Shown: positions 10,881 to 22,100, numbered from the stretch's first letter. The stretch is 64,000 bases of DNA from Thalassia testudinum (GCA_037157565.1 JAZHRO010000003.1:40065001-40129000); one strand, 5' to 3'. Numbers and translations are program-made. The notes: generated by a model not told the origin, from the letters alone.

Positions 10881-12100
10881 CGGACCGTCCAAGCCCTCGC
10901 CTTATTTGATAGGAAAATTTTTTTTCTTGTTTTTCATCTTTTCTAATTTCTTTTTGTACTTTTTGAGTTTGAGAGTTCCAGGATAACTTTTTATGGCTAC
11001 CCGACATGCCCAAGACTCGAAAAGGACTTTAAGTGCTAAGCATCTTGTGAAAATAGTGAAAAACTCACTAAGCGGCTGTTAAAATGGGCTTCGGGTTTCT
11101 ACGAGCCTAAGTGACTTTCCAAGAGGTTTATCTTTTTGATCGTTAGCTTTCTCTCTACTTCTTTTATTTATGGGATGAACAAAAGGGCAAACCCAGTGTA
11201 TATCTCCCCGGTTTATTCTACTTCCTCGCTTCTTCCCTAAGTATTTTGGGAATTATTATGCATTTTTTCTGAGTTGGGCTCTGGATAACAGGCCAATGGG
11301 CTGTTACCCATGACTAGTTGCCAACCATACCTGTGTGGTGAAGTGTGGCTTTATTATTTTTTTTATTTTCTCCTTTTTCTATTTTTTTTTCTTTTCTTTT
11401 TAAGTGTTTCTTTTTTTTTCTAAGTAGGTGGCATCCCTGATCTAAGATTTACCTAAAGGCAGTATAATGAAAATGGTCATATGGCTAGGCTCTGGACAAC
11501 CGGCCGATGAGCTGTTACCACCGACAACTTGCCAGCCATACCTCCCAAGTCGGTCCATTAGCTACCCAATTTCCCTAAAAACTATCAGAAAGTGAGTCAG
11601 TGCGAATAGTGTGTAGATGCTTAGCCTTAAAATCCCCCCGAATCAGAGGGTGGGTTGATAAGTCATATAATTACCATCCTAATTTATTTACCAAATTAAA
11701 ATGAAATTGGATTGGCAAGGACTCGAGACTAAGTCCACATTCGAGTGGACACCCGGGCTAATTAAGCCCGAAGACCTGAAGAGTCTAAGTATTCAGGTCT
11801 CAAAGTATCAATTCCTAAAGTTTGCAACTCCTATTGCCTAAGTTCTCATCTTCTAATTCTATATATATATATTTTTTAATGAATCAACTAATAGGAAATT
11901 ACTGTTACAGCTGACAAAAAGGTTATAAAATACGTCCACCCCCCATGCTTAGCTATTGCAATATCCTCATTGTGAACATGAAAGCATGCAGGAAAGTGGA
12001 AGAGGAATAATAGCACCTAGTTTCCGTGGGGCTCTGGTTAGCTTGGAACAGTCTTTACATGTGCTAAGTTTACTGCCTTTAGCTAGGCAAGGTCCTCAAT
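10881..12100 (-). other. 3' UTR of F1-b
   Basis: Non-coding, homologous to 28000-29260 of F1-a and 53073-53860 plus 36936-37547 of F1-c. It has two copies of a roughly 56-bp direct repeat (11276-11331 and 11487-11542; both contain GGCTCTGGA and end in CATACC). At 11938-11975 lies the inner purine tract (on the minus strand CAATGAGGATATTGCAATAG then GCATGGGGGG) that follows the coding region in every element here. Poly-T and AT-rich runs fill the rest. Confidence 0.75.
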
Positions 12101-12760
12101 AAAAAGATAACTAAACATTGAGGCCACAACAACACAGTTTCCGAGCCCCCAGGTATAGGTCCTGGAGAGTGAAAATGGGCTTGCCAAAGAGATGAACAAT
12201 GAAAGTAGCAAGCTGGTGGTGCAGGGAGAGCCCGAAGGGTCTCCAATAGGAGTTTTATTGATTTATTACAGAGGAAGTGTGGTTGGGTATAAAATTTGTG
12301 CAATGGTTGGGAGAAAAAGGACGATGAGGGTTTTGTGATGTGCTGGGGATTTGTGGGTACTCTAGAATACCGAATGTTTGAAGAGTTCTTCCCCAATGCT
12401 CAATTTCATCCTTACACTCTGGGTTCTTAAACCAACCATCCTGATCCTTAGAATTCCCACCCACAAGTTGGACCTCAAACTCTAAGCATTCAAGATAAGG
12501 ATGTTGTTGGGTTTTATCTTGATCATGTGAATCATCCAATAAATTTTTGATTTCATGTGTATCTTTCTCATCCTGCGTTGCTACAATTGGTCACATTTTT
12601 ATTTTGTCCACAATTACTTCCGCAACCATGTGATCTTCTTCCTGAGTTTGGGTTGAGTTGGCCATTAAAAGGTTGTCTAAGGTATGTATGGCCATTACTT
12701 CCTCTACTCTACCAAGCTCCTCCATCGAACCACACTTAATTTTATTCTTCTTTGAGGCCT
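12101..12760 (-). pseudogene. Unrecognised acidic reading frame in place of pol (F1-b)
   Basis: Minus-strand coding-like stretch that follows protease and ends about 12255, then runs into the 3' UTR. I do not recognise it. It is Asp/Glu/Gln/His-rich (for example DDSHDQDKTQQHPYLECLEF near 12480-12540), with a later Pro/Ser-rich tail. No RT, RNase H or integrase motif is present, although in F1-a and F1-c those domains fill 2.5-3 kb at this place. It could be a captured piece of host sequence or an accessory protein of a non-autonomous lineage. One or two stops break it. Confidence 0.5.
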
Positions 12761-13325
12761 CAAAAATATTGAATCAATTTATCTTATCCCTTGAGGCCAT
12801 TTCTATATTTCCTGATTCGCAATCAATCCTCGCCTTAGCAGTAGCCAAGAAAGGTCTTCTCAAAATAATCGAGGTGTGGTTGAGCTGTTTTAGGGTTTCC
12901 ATGTCCTAGACCATGAAATCAGCAAGGTAATGCAAATCACTAACATTAACTAAAACATCCTCTAAAATACCCCTTGGTTTTGTAATGGATCTATCGGCTA
13001 ACTGCAAGGTTATGTCAGTGTGTTTTAGGTAGCCTTTACCCAATTCCATGTGCAGTGAGGTGGGGATCTGATTAATGGAAGTACCCAAGTCGAGGAGGGC
13101 CCAGGCAGAAATAATGCTTCCTATTGTGTAGGAAATTAACGGGGCTCTTGGGTCTTGCTTCTTAGGAGGTGGCTTGTTTAGGATTAATGTTCTTGTGTTA
13201 TCAGACAAAACTACTCTCCTATTGATTTCAGATTTTGCTCTACTCCTTTCTTTATATGCACTCAGTAAACCTATGGAGTAGGCAAGGATTGATCCGATAG
13301 CTACAAGGAGCAAAATGATTCTCAA
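12761..13325 (-). pseudogene. Aspartic protease of F1-b
   Basis: PPPKKQDPRAPLISYTIG leads into ALLDLGTSINQIPTSL, the typical Athila DLG active site, with the Asp codon at 13089-13091. The second half reads GILEDVLVNVSDLHYLADFMV and, after a stop at 12906, continues in frame with RRPFLATAKARIDCESG up to about 12790. The catalytic segment is the best kept among the F1 copies. It lies directly after gag, as in F1-a. Confidence 0.75.
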
Positions 13326-15185
13326 TTTGAAAGCCTAAAGTAAGCACATCCTTTCCTCCAATTTCTCCTCCGACTTTTTCTGTTTGCTCATACAACATTA
13401 ACATACTCCCGAATCAGACTCCGATGTTTTGTTGATCACATTCTTTGTTGGGAGTTTGGAATTCTTGCTACGAGGCCTAAGGGGGTTGACATGGGGTTGG
13501 GTAGGTCCCTTGTGTCTACTACCACTCCACAAGATGATGGTGTTTGCCGTGGTAAAATGCTGTTGGTTAGTGCCTTGGGGAGGGTTGGGCAAAACATGAG
13601 GCTCTCGATTGATTATGCTAGGAACTTGATTCACTCTGGGAGGGGCTAGGGTATCCTGATTGATAGCATGAGCTTGAGCATGTGACTCCCCATCATTACC
13701 AAACCCTTGATGCCCAACGCCTTGGTTCTGAACAATCCTTGGGTTTGGTATAGATTTTGATGGTAGAGATCCAGGCTGTCGATTGTTTGTACTAAGTTCG
13801 GATTGCAAGGTGTCCAGAGAAGTTTTCATCTGTTGCATGGGCTGGAGCATTGACCCTCGCATTTCTACCATTTTCAAGTTCAAGTCAGCCTGCTCAGCAG
13901 GCTGTTGAGCATTCCACATGTGCTGATTAACCTGATTCAATGGCAACTGAGTGTATACATGACCCTAACCCATTGGTTTTTGTGGTACATAGTTGTTGGG
14001 TCGATATTGGGTCTGCTGCCCCTGATCTTTCCAATAGAAGTTAGGATGATTTTTCCAACCAGAATTGTAGGAATTCGAATAAGGGATGGACCTAACATTC
14101 TCTTGCATAGCATGAGCATCCTTATAAGATGAGGATGAAGGATAAGAAAGACTAGGATCCAAGGCCCCAGTTTGTAACCCATAAGGTTCTGAGAAGAGTT
14201 GGCTTGGAGGTCGAGCTGGTTCCAGTTGGTTCACAAACTCCCGTCCTGTACGTGCTTGCGAAGAATGGAATCCCAATCCTTGGGATTGAGTGGATCTAGA
14301 AAAGTTAGAGTTTCCGAAAAACCACTCATCCATTCGTTTAGTAACCAGATCCATCTTATCTAATCTATTGTAGATCAATTCGATATCAGATGTATGAGAA
14401 TCTTGGACCTCATTGGCATTTTATCTAATTTGTTGGGATCAGTTGAAGGTTTCCAAGGAGGCATGGTTTAAAGAATTTTCACTCATTTCCTCGAACAAAT
14501 CATATGCACTATTTGCATCCTTGTTGAGGAAATTGCCTCCGCAAGAAGCATCCACATGATTATGGAGTTGATCATTCAACCCGTGATAAAAAATCTACAC
14601 AAGTTGCCATTTAGCCACCTTGTGGTGTGGACACTTCCACAACAGATCCTGGAATCTCTTCTAGGCCTCATGAAACAGTTCCATCTGCCACTGGGCAAAA
14701 GTGGTAATTGCCCATCAAAATGCATTGGTTCCCCCAATTGGGAAGAATTTCTTCAGGAAGGACGATTTCAAAGCTGTCCAGGTAACAATCGGTCTTCCAA
14801 TGGTACGATACCAATGTGCAGCCTTATCCTTGAGTGAATGGGGGAAAAGCCTCATGCGCATATATTCTCCATCCACATTCCACGATTTGGTGGTCTGAAC
14901 CAAAGTGATCAGGTCTTCCAAATGTTGGAATGGGTCCTCTGAACCAAGCCCGTGAAAGTGTTTAATTAGACCCAAAACCTGGGGCTTGATCTCGACATCT
15001 CCGACAGAAATCACAACGGTAGGATGATCCTCATAATTTGAAGGATCGTAAAAATCCTTCAAGGGTCGAGCACCCTAACCATTCATTCGTTGGAACCATT
15101 GCTGCATCTGCTGCAATTCTTCCAACTACCTCTCAATCAGCTGTTGCTGGTTTGGAAGCAAGGGAGGTGGTTGTTGATCAACCAT
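13326..15185 (-). pseudogene. gag: gag of F1-b
   Basis: Start ATG at 15185 (MVDQQPPP) matches the MADQQPPP start of F1-a gag. The core shows RPLKDFYDPSNYEDHP, PQVLGLIKHFHGLGSEDPFQ and KAAHWYRTIGRPIVTW near 15060-14740. Later blocks are IYNRLDKMDLVTKRMDEW (about 14370) and SYKDAHAMQENVRS (about 14120), then a Gln/Met-rich part and a Pro-rich linker to 13398. Frameshifts and stops occur around 15090, 14700-14400 and 13960. No zinc knuckle is seen. Confidence 0.78.
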
Positions 15186-15537
15186 GGGATTTGCTTGGCT
15201 AAAGGTCAACCTTCACGTCTGGGAATGGTTTAAAGGCCTTCCAATCTAGGGTTCAATGACCTCCTTCCAACCATACACTGGAAGGAAGTCAAAAGGATGG
15301 GGAAGAGAAGGGACCCTACAACACAAAAATACAAGCCTATCCTTAGGTTGGGTATCCTAAAGGTCTACAGACTCTCAGAATCCATCGTAAGACTATGGAT
15401 GATTTACTCTACTTATGTCCAAGCAATCCAACCAATTAGAAGGAGGGACTGGGGAGAAGGTTCTTCCTTTGGCTTGCGACTCCAGTACCTAGTGCAACCC
15501 CCAGCCGCGGTCGTTTGACGCTACTCCCCTAGCTAGA
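15186..15537 (-). other. Leader fragment of F1-b
   Basis: Reverse complement matches F1-a 2160-2520, including TCTAGCTAGGGGAGTAGCG. It ends at the F3 insertion; the last five bases, ctaga (15533-15537), should be the F3 target duplication, but the other copy was lost in the deletion at 25898. About 1 kb of leader is missing. Confidence 0.75.
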
Positions 15538-15747
15538 TGATTAGCCCATATTTGTGGGTATTTAAGCATTTAAGTGCTTAGACATTAAGTTAATTCTATC
15601 ATGTAATTAGCAAAAATTAGGATGCAAATAGGTTAACTCATATTTCTAATTTAATTATAAAATTCATGCATTGCGTTCATTTAATTAGTTAACAAATTAG
15701 GTGCATTGCATACATTAATTTAAGTTAACATAAAAATTGAGGGTTTG

Positions 15748-15756
15748 TATATAAAT
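15748..15756 (+). promoter_or_regulatory. TATA box of F3 5' LTR
   Basis: TATATAAAT, repeated exactly in the 3' LTR at 25440-25448. About 30 bp further, near 15780, transcription would begin, just before a pyrimidine tract ending in TTGTAG (TTGCAG in the 3' copy). Confidence 0.65.
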
Positions 15757-15802
15757 AACCACAATATTTTAACATTATTTTTTCTTTCTTCTTCTTGTAG
15801 CA

Positions 15803-16174
15803 ATGGCTGCATTTCCTTCGGCTTCCGCTCCAATGCCACCAGCTCCCGCACTGAAATCTGCATTCAAGGACGAGCGGAGAATGTCGATCTGCTCTCGCCT
15901 CTCTATTCAAATTCATGCATGTAGCTACAAAAAGCGGAGGAGACAACCGAGCTCAAGAGGCCACCATCCCAACCATCCACACTGTGCAGAGAGTTCATCT
16001 CATCCATTTCACCACCACCGGCCTCAACCGCGAGGACGAGCGTCCATCACCGTGGGCTTGTGGCGTGACAGGCCACGCCGCCATCTGGAGCTCCTCTGCA
16101 TCACTCTGCCTCACCAGAATCAACATCACCACCCTCGCCGTCATCACCAACAACCTCCACAACCGCTACTGTAA
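15803..16174 (+). CDS. ORF inside the F3 LTR, unrecognised
   Basis: Begins MAAFPSASAPMPP, 123 codons, Ala/Pro/Ser-rich then His/Arg/Pro-rich. The 3' LTR copy at 25495-25884 has the same start and is open for 129 codons despite several indels. It starts about 50 bases after the TATA box and just behind a splice-acceptor-like tract. An overlapping frame in the 5' LTR (15915-16535) is also open but is broken in the 3' copy. I do not recognise a family. It may be a leader ORF, a captured gene piece, or chance in GC-rich DNA. Confidence 0.3.
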   Translation: MAAFPSASAPMPPAPALKSAFKDERRMSICSRLSIQIHACSYKKRRRQPSSRGHHPNHPHCAESSSHPFHHHRPQPRGRASITVGLWRDRPRRHLELLCITLPHQNQHHHPRRHHQQPPQPLL

Positions 16175-16338
16175 TTTCACTCCTCAGTCAGTTAAGACGT
16201 CCGGGAAGTTTCCCGGACGTCAGAAGCTTCGACCCCCCCCAGTCCAACTGCTACCGACTGCTCACCTCCACTTCACGCCAGCATCACCTCTAGCTTCCAA
16301 TGCCTCTCTAGCCTATAGCAGCAACCACCCTTCCTACA

Positions 16339-16443
16339 CTTCACCTCCAGCGCCAACCGCCAGCCCTCGTCTGCATCACCTCCAGCGCCAACCGCCAGCC
16401 CTTGCCTGCATCACCTCCAATGCCAACTGCCTTGCAGCCTCAT
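16339..16443 (+). repeat. 35-bp tandem repeat, three copies
   Basis: Units at 16339-16373, 16374-16408 and 16409-16443; the first two are near identical, the third diverges at its end. Each holds CACCTCCAGCGCCAACCGCC or a close variant. It lies in the GC-rich half of the F3 LTR. Confidence 0.8.
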
Positions 16444-17381
16444 GCACATCCTGCTGTGCAAGACCGCCTTCATGCCATTTCCAGCCTGCAGTGCGCCCGC
16501 TCACTCCCAGTTGCATGCCTTCCTTTGAACATTGACGCGTTGCATCTACTCCAGCACGCCTTCCTTGCAGCGTCCGCCAGCAGCATCCAGTAGCAGCGGT
16601 GTGCTGCAGCAACACCACCCTCGATGCGCACGTAGACCAGTGCGTGCGCGTCCTCACCTTCAGCGCGCTCAACTCTCACACGCCCGCTCCAACGCACCTG
16701 CGCCTTCCGCCTGCAGAGCCTCTCTGCCATCTGCAGTGCCTCCTACCATCACCTGCCGCACCTCCAGCAGTGCATGCAGACTCAGTGCATGCAACAGCAG
16801 CACCCGCGTGCACCACTTGCAGCGACATTCACAGGTGCACAGCTGCCCCTCCTCCAGTAGGTGCTGCCACAGTCGAAAGCCACGTTCGCCGGAGCTCCAT
16901 CCGGTCGGCTCTGGCCACCTCGCGACTTGCCGCTACCATCGCTGCGAAGCCCTCAGCCCAAAGAACTTCCTCCGAGCTTCAAACCTCCGACCGTTCCTTC
17001 CTCTTCGCGCATGGCCAAGGGGAAGAAATCCCTGTTTTGCTATAGTAAAAGGGCTATTAATATTTACATTTTCTGCCATTTCCAACTTTTATTGATATTT
17101 TATTGAATCTGCAATGCAAAAAATATCCTCTAGTTGTTCAAAGTTGCCATTTCAGCATGTTTTCTTGATACTACCTTAATCTGAAGGTAGATTTGGCTCG
17201 ATTCTCATGTAAACTAACTACGAACATATGTTTTTAACTGGTGCGGACTTAAATATGTCATTGCCTCCCTGTGGATACGACCCGCTCTTCTGCGAGTGGT
17301 TATTTTAAATTTTGACGAGTCGATTTTTCCACCACATAAAACAACAAATGATTTTTAAAGCGATCAATCGACTCATCAAAA

Positions 17382-17399
17382 TGGCGCCATTGCCGGGGA
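17382..17399 (+). other. Primer-binding site of F3 (tRNA-Asp)
   Basis: TGGCGCCATTGCCGGGGA, three bases after the LTR. It differs at one base from the complement of the plant tRNA-Asp 3' end (TGGCGCCGTTGCCGGGGA). Use of tRNA-Asp is usual for Athila elements. Confidence 0.9.
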
Positions 17400-18609
17400 G
17401 GCAACAAACACAATAATTTCACCTAATTTTATTTTGATTATTTCTCAACTGCACAGTGATTTGACCAATTATTATTTTTTTCCTGTGCGACAAATTTGTG
17501 CGAGGAATCAGCCATCGTGAGAGGCGACCCTCAACATCGCCAGAGGAGAATTGGTCGAGCTACTTTGAAGAGGAGGGGAAGGACGAGGACGCAACAATCA
17601 TCTTTGTATAGCTAGTCGCTGATTTAATTAAAATAGGATTAAGACTTTAGATTTAATTTTTCATTGCATTTGGTTTGAAACCCTTGTTCTGGGGTATATT
17701 TTGAGGGGTTTGTTGCCCGATTTTGTTTTAGGCCCGTGTTGGGTAATTTTTGGGAGCCTGTTCCCTTTACTTTAGATTTACGTTTTTAGTTTATTTTGTG
17801 GATTGTTTACTTTTATTTGCTTGTGCATAAGTAGTTTAAAAAAAATAAAAATAAAAAAAGGAGCTGCCTGCCTCTAGGACGAACCATTTAGGTCTGTATG
17901 AGTAGCCTCTAGATTTACTTCTTTGCATTGCATGCATTGTCGCATTGTTGATTGCTGGAAGCAAGGTACACATTCTATTACTTTGCATCCTATTCTTGAT
18001 CATGCATTACATTTGGATTTAATTTGAAGACCACAAAATTTGTCTTGAAGTGATCAAACAAGTGCTCGCATATTTTCTAGAAAATGGACTAATTAATGGA
18101 GGGACATCTAAAATCCAAGGATTTGATTTTCAAACGTGGTGTGCGATTCAAAATTCAAAATCTTTTTGCGGTGAATGCGCACTTATATCTTTTGCACTAC
18201 AGCACTCATTTAGACACTCCTAAGTCTTGAAACGACTAGGACAAGAGCCCTCCTACCGTTGGATTTTGAAGTGTTCAGAACTTGAGATCAAAGGTTTTGT
18301 CAATCCAAAGAGGGGGATACCCTGTCACGGATTTTTGGGGGTAGTTGAGATGCACCGCGAAAGCACAGCTTCAAAGGAAGGCTTAGGCCTTCTTGCATCC
18401 TTCGATCTTCCGTCTTTGGATTTACTTGACCATTTGAGTTTTAGGGAAGAATACCAAAGCTCCAACTTGGTCTTTTTAGGCATTTTGAAGGTTGACAGTA
18501 GGCGCATAATTGATTGGGCAACTTACTTTGTTACCTACAATTTGAACTAAAGTCAAAAGCCTAAATTTGTAAAGACCAAACAAGTCCTTTTGAATTGTGT
18601 TTGTAGTGC
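17400..18609 (+). other. 5' leader of F3
   Basis: About 1.2 kb between PBS and gag. No conserved coding frame; a short open stretch at 18227-18550 has no recognisable motif. AT-rich, with poly-A and poly-T runs. Confidence 0.7.
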
Positions 18610-20430
18610 ATGCTTAGTAGGCGTTCTCTTAGGAGACTTGTGTTTGATCCTGAACCTGAAAGATTCTTAAGAAGAGACCCTCCAAGGGTAGAAATGGCTA
18701 GTCAAAGGAGCCTTAAGGAATATTTCATCCCAACCAATCAAGCTGGCCCTGAACTACATAGACCTAAAGGGGACAATCCGTATGAGATCAAAAGTAGTAC
18801 CATATCCTTGCTGCCCTCCTTTTATGGCACCATTAGGGAAGACCCTTACAGGCATATAGAGGAATTCACCGAGGTCTGTTCCACGGTGAAGCTGCAGGGC
18901 ATTACTGATGACGCTCAAATGCGGACCCTCTTTCCCTTCTCCCTTAAGGACAAAGCCAAGTATTGGTATCACACCCTTGATAATATTAATACTTGGGATG
19001 CCCTGAAGAAGGAGTTTTTGAAGAAGTACTTCCCCATGAGCAAAACCAATCACCTTAGGAGGGAAATTATGAGTTTTGTTCAAAAGGATGGGGAAGCATT
19101 CCATAATCCGTGGGAGTGCTTTAACAACTTGCTGAGACTTTTCCCACATCACTAGGTGCCTAAATGGCAATTGGTTGAAAGGTTCTACACCGGACTTAAT
19201 GATTCGCATAGGCAAACTGTGGATGGTGCCTATGTAGGAACCTTTCTTTCTAAGACTGAGGATGAAGCTTGGAACCTTTTTGATACTTTGAGTGAGAATT
19301 CTATTCACTTGAATTCTGCCTACAAGGATAGGAAGCCCACTCTCATGCAAGGAAAGTTGGAGGCGAATGAGGCAAGGGACACCCAGAATTTAGCCTATCA
19401 GATTCAATTATTGAATCAAAACATGGAAAGGCTTATGTCGAACCCACGTTCATTCGTACCTAACACCTCCACATCCCAAGCTTCTGAATGCTTAATTTGC
19501 CAAGGCAATACACATGGCACTGTGGATTGCCACTTGGCCTCGTAATTCCTTGAGCTTGTACAAGCGGATTTGAATGCTGCTCAAGGCTTCCGTCCTAGAC
19601 CTTTTAATGATCCTTTCTCCAACACTTATAATGAGGGATGGAGGAACCACCAAAACTTTTCATGGAGACAAGGAAATGTCTCAAATTCACGGAATTACAA
19701 ATCACAATCCTTTCAAAACCATCAATTGAACCAACCTCAGACCTTTGCCCAACCTAAGACCTCTGAGATGGATTAATTGAAGGGGATGTTGAAAACTATG
19801 CAAGAAAGCCAAAGTGCCATCATCCAATTTCATGACAAGGCTATACATGAGATGAAATCACAAATTGGACACCTTGTTGAGGTCGTTAGACAGAGGGACA
19901 CTGGGAAGCTCCCTAGTGCTACTGAGGAAAATCCTAAAGGAAATGGGATTGTCTTTAGGGAGCATGCTCAGGTAGTGACTATTCTGAGGAGTGGTAAAGA
20001 AATTTCCAAACCCGATGCCCCTATAGTCTCACCCCCTAAAAAACCATCCACCCCGACTTTCACCCCCACCGGAGAAGACTTGCCCAAACCTTCTCTGCTT
20101 GAAATCACCTCACCGGAAGAAGTTGCCCACGTTCCACCCCTTACTCCACATGACAACCCTTCCACCCAGAGATCGAGAGTGCCTTTTCCAGAGCGCTTAT
20201 CCACCTCTGGGAAGACTTCTGCTGGCTCATCTGGAGCCAAAGATAAGATGGATGAGATTATGGAAAGTTTGAAGCAAGTGCAAATTAACCTGCCATTGCT
20301 TGAAGCTATCAAGCAGATTTCGTCTTATGCCCGCTTCTTAAAGGACCTGTGCACGAAAAAGCGGCAATCTAGAAAACAGGTCCAATCAAAAGTTTTCCTA
20401 CCTAATTCTGTTAGCTCAATTGTTCAACAT
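18610..20430 (+). pseudogene. gag: gag of F3
   Basis: Athila-type capsid and nucleocapsid protein. I start at the ATG at 18610; an inner ATG at 18694 (MASQRSLKEYF) is also possible. The core has GTIREDPYRHIEEF, FPFSLKDKAKYWYHTL, FLKKYFPMSKT and GEAFHNPWECFNNLLRLFPHH. TAG at 19153 replaces the Glu of HHEVPKWQ; TAA codons at 19543 and 19774 follow, all in one frame. A CCHC knuckle, CLICQGNTHGTVDC, lies near 19489-19530; F1 copies lack this. After a coiled-coil-like Gln/Met-rich part comes a Pro/Ser/Thr linker, then VQINLPLLEAIKQISSYARFLKDLC before protease. Confidence 0.85.
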
Positions 20431-20868
20431 GGCACACCCAGGAAACTTAAGGACCCAGGAGCCCCATACATCTCTGTAGTTATTGATGACTTACAAATTG
20501 ATGAGGCTCTACTTGATCTGGGTGTGGGGTTGAACATCCTTCCGAGCTACGTGTAAGAACAACTTGGGGGAGGCAATCTGAAGCCCAGCCCTATAATCCT
20601 TCAAGTTGCTGATCGATCACTTAAGACACCACGGGGAATTTTGGAAGATGTCCTCATAAGAGTGGAGGATTTCTTCTTTCCCGTTGACTTCTTAGTTTTA
20701 GACATTGACCCTACCAACAAGCCAACCAAACCCTCCAACATTTTTGGCTACCACTTCCTTGCAACTTCACATGCTTCAATCAATTGCAATACTGGGGCAT
20801 TGAAAATGGGCTTTGGGAATAGGAAAATCTAGTTTAATGTGTTTGATGCTTACAAACAAGATGGACTT
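20431..20868 (+). pseudogene. Aspartic protease of F3
   Basis: RKLKDPGAPYISVVI leads into EALLDLGVGLNILPS (near 20506), the DLG active site of Athila elements. TAA at 20554 replaces the Tyr before EQLGGG. The second half has RGILEDVLIRVEDFFFPVDFLVLD and the FLATSHASINCNTG block, then a TAG at 20830. It stays in frame with gag and RT, so all would be made as one polyprotein. Confidence 0.82.
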
Positions 20869-22100
20869 GAGGATTGTTCTCAAGTTGAGGTGATAGATGA
20901 CCTGATTGAAGAGGCAACCCCTACAATGTTATGTGATGACCCCCTTTAGCATGTCATGCTAAATGAGCATTCCCATCTCTTGGAGGAATGTGAAGGGGAT
21001 ATACAAGAACTTGAGGAATTGCTAGGTGTTTCTGTTGAGTCTCTTCCCCCATCATTTCCGCCGAAGGTAGATCTGCCACCTGAGATGGGGACGTCTATTA
21101 TGAAACCCTCAACCATACAATCCCCTGACCTTGAGTTGAAACCCCTCCCTAACACTCTGAAGTATGTTTTCTTAGGTACTAATGATATGCTCCCCGTTAT
21201 CATTTCGGCTGTGCTATCTAAGGCACAGGAGGGAGCCTTGATTGAATGCCTATCTAGGCACAAGGAAGCTATTGCTTGGATTATTGCTGACATTAATGGT
21301 ATAGACTCTACACTCTGCATGCACCACATTTATACTGATGATTCCATCAAGCCATTTAGGGACATGCAGAGACGTCTGAACCCTAATACGAGGGATGTGG
21401 TAAAAAAGGAAATCCTGAAGTGGTTGGATGCCGGGATCATATATCCCATTGCTGATAGTAAATGGGTCAGTCCCATTCATGTGGTGCCAAAGAAGGCAAG
21501 CTTTACTGTATAACTCAACAACCAAGGTGAACAAGTTGTCACTAGACCCTCAACTGGATGGAGGGTCTATATTGATTACCCTAAGCTGAACACTGCTACC
21601 CAGAAGGATCACTTTCCTCTGCCTTTTATTGATCAAATTCTCAAAAAATTGGTAGGGAATAAGTACTATTGCATTCTCGATGGATATTCTGGGTACAATC
21701 AGGTGGCAGTCTTTCCTGATGACCAGGAAAAGATGACATTCATGAGTCCTTACGATACTCTTGCATTCAGGCGTATGTCGTTTGGATTATGTAATGCCCC
21801 TGCAACTTTCCAGCAGTGTATGATGTCTATCTTTTCGGACATGATTGACGAGTGTGTTGAAGTGTTTATGGCTCATCTTTTGACCAATGTCTCCTGCACA
21901 TGGAGAATGTGTTGAAGTGATGTAAGGAGACTGGTTTAGTCCTCAGCTGGGAGAAAGTCACTTCATGGTACAGAAAGGAATTGTACTTGGGCATGTTGTA
22001 TCCGAGCAAGGTTTGGAAGTAGATAAAGCCAATATTGATTCTATTTCCAAACTTCCTTTGCCTACGAACATCAAACAAATTAGATCCTTTCTGGGCCATG
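20869..22100 (+). pseudogene. Reverse transcriptase of F3, YxDD deleted
   Basis: Acidic spacer, then LKPLPNTLKYVFLG, AWIIADINGIDSTLCMHHIY, RRLNPNTRDVVKKEILKWLDAGIIYPI, WRVYIDYPKLN, YYCILDGYSGYNQV and RRMSFGLCNAPATFQQCM. TAA at 21511 lies between two RT blocks. The FMDD catalytic motif is gone: after EVFM (about 21858-21870) the sequence jumps to the part that normally follows it, with ATGG at the join, a likely direct-repeat deletion. A one-base loss near 21955 shifts the frame again; from 21965 the text is open ([36 protein letters not shown]). Confidence 0.87.

Larger units (their letters stand above)
15538..17378 (+). repeat. 5' LTR of F3
   Basis: TGAT...ATCA ends, 1,841 bp. U3 is AT-rich with TATATAAAT at 15748-15756; the downstream half is GC- and CpG-rich. 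Inside: an LTR-borne ORF (15803-16174), a perfect palindrome with 12-bp arms (16196-16221), and three tandem copies of a 35-bp unit (16339-16443). Confidence 0.88.

Noticed and set aside
15915..17106. Long overlapping ORFs in the GC-rich half of the F3 LTR (for example 15915-16535 and 16532-17095)
   Set aside because: GC-rich, few stops by composition, three frames open at once, not kept in the 3' LTR (the first frame is broken and the rest lost), no known domain.
18227..18550. 107-codon ORF in the F3 leader
   Set aside because: No recognisable motif, not present in the other families, upstream of the clear gag start.
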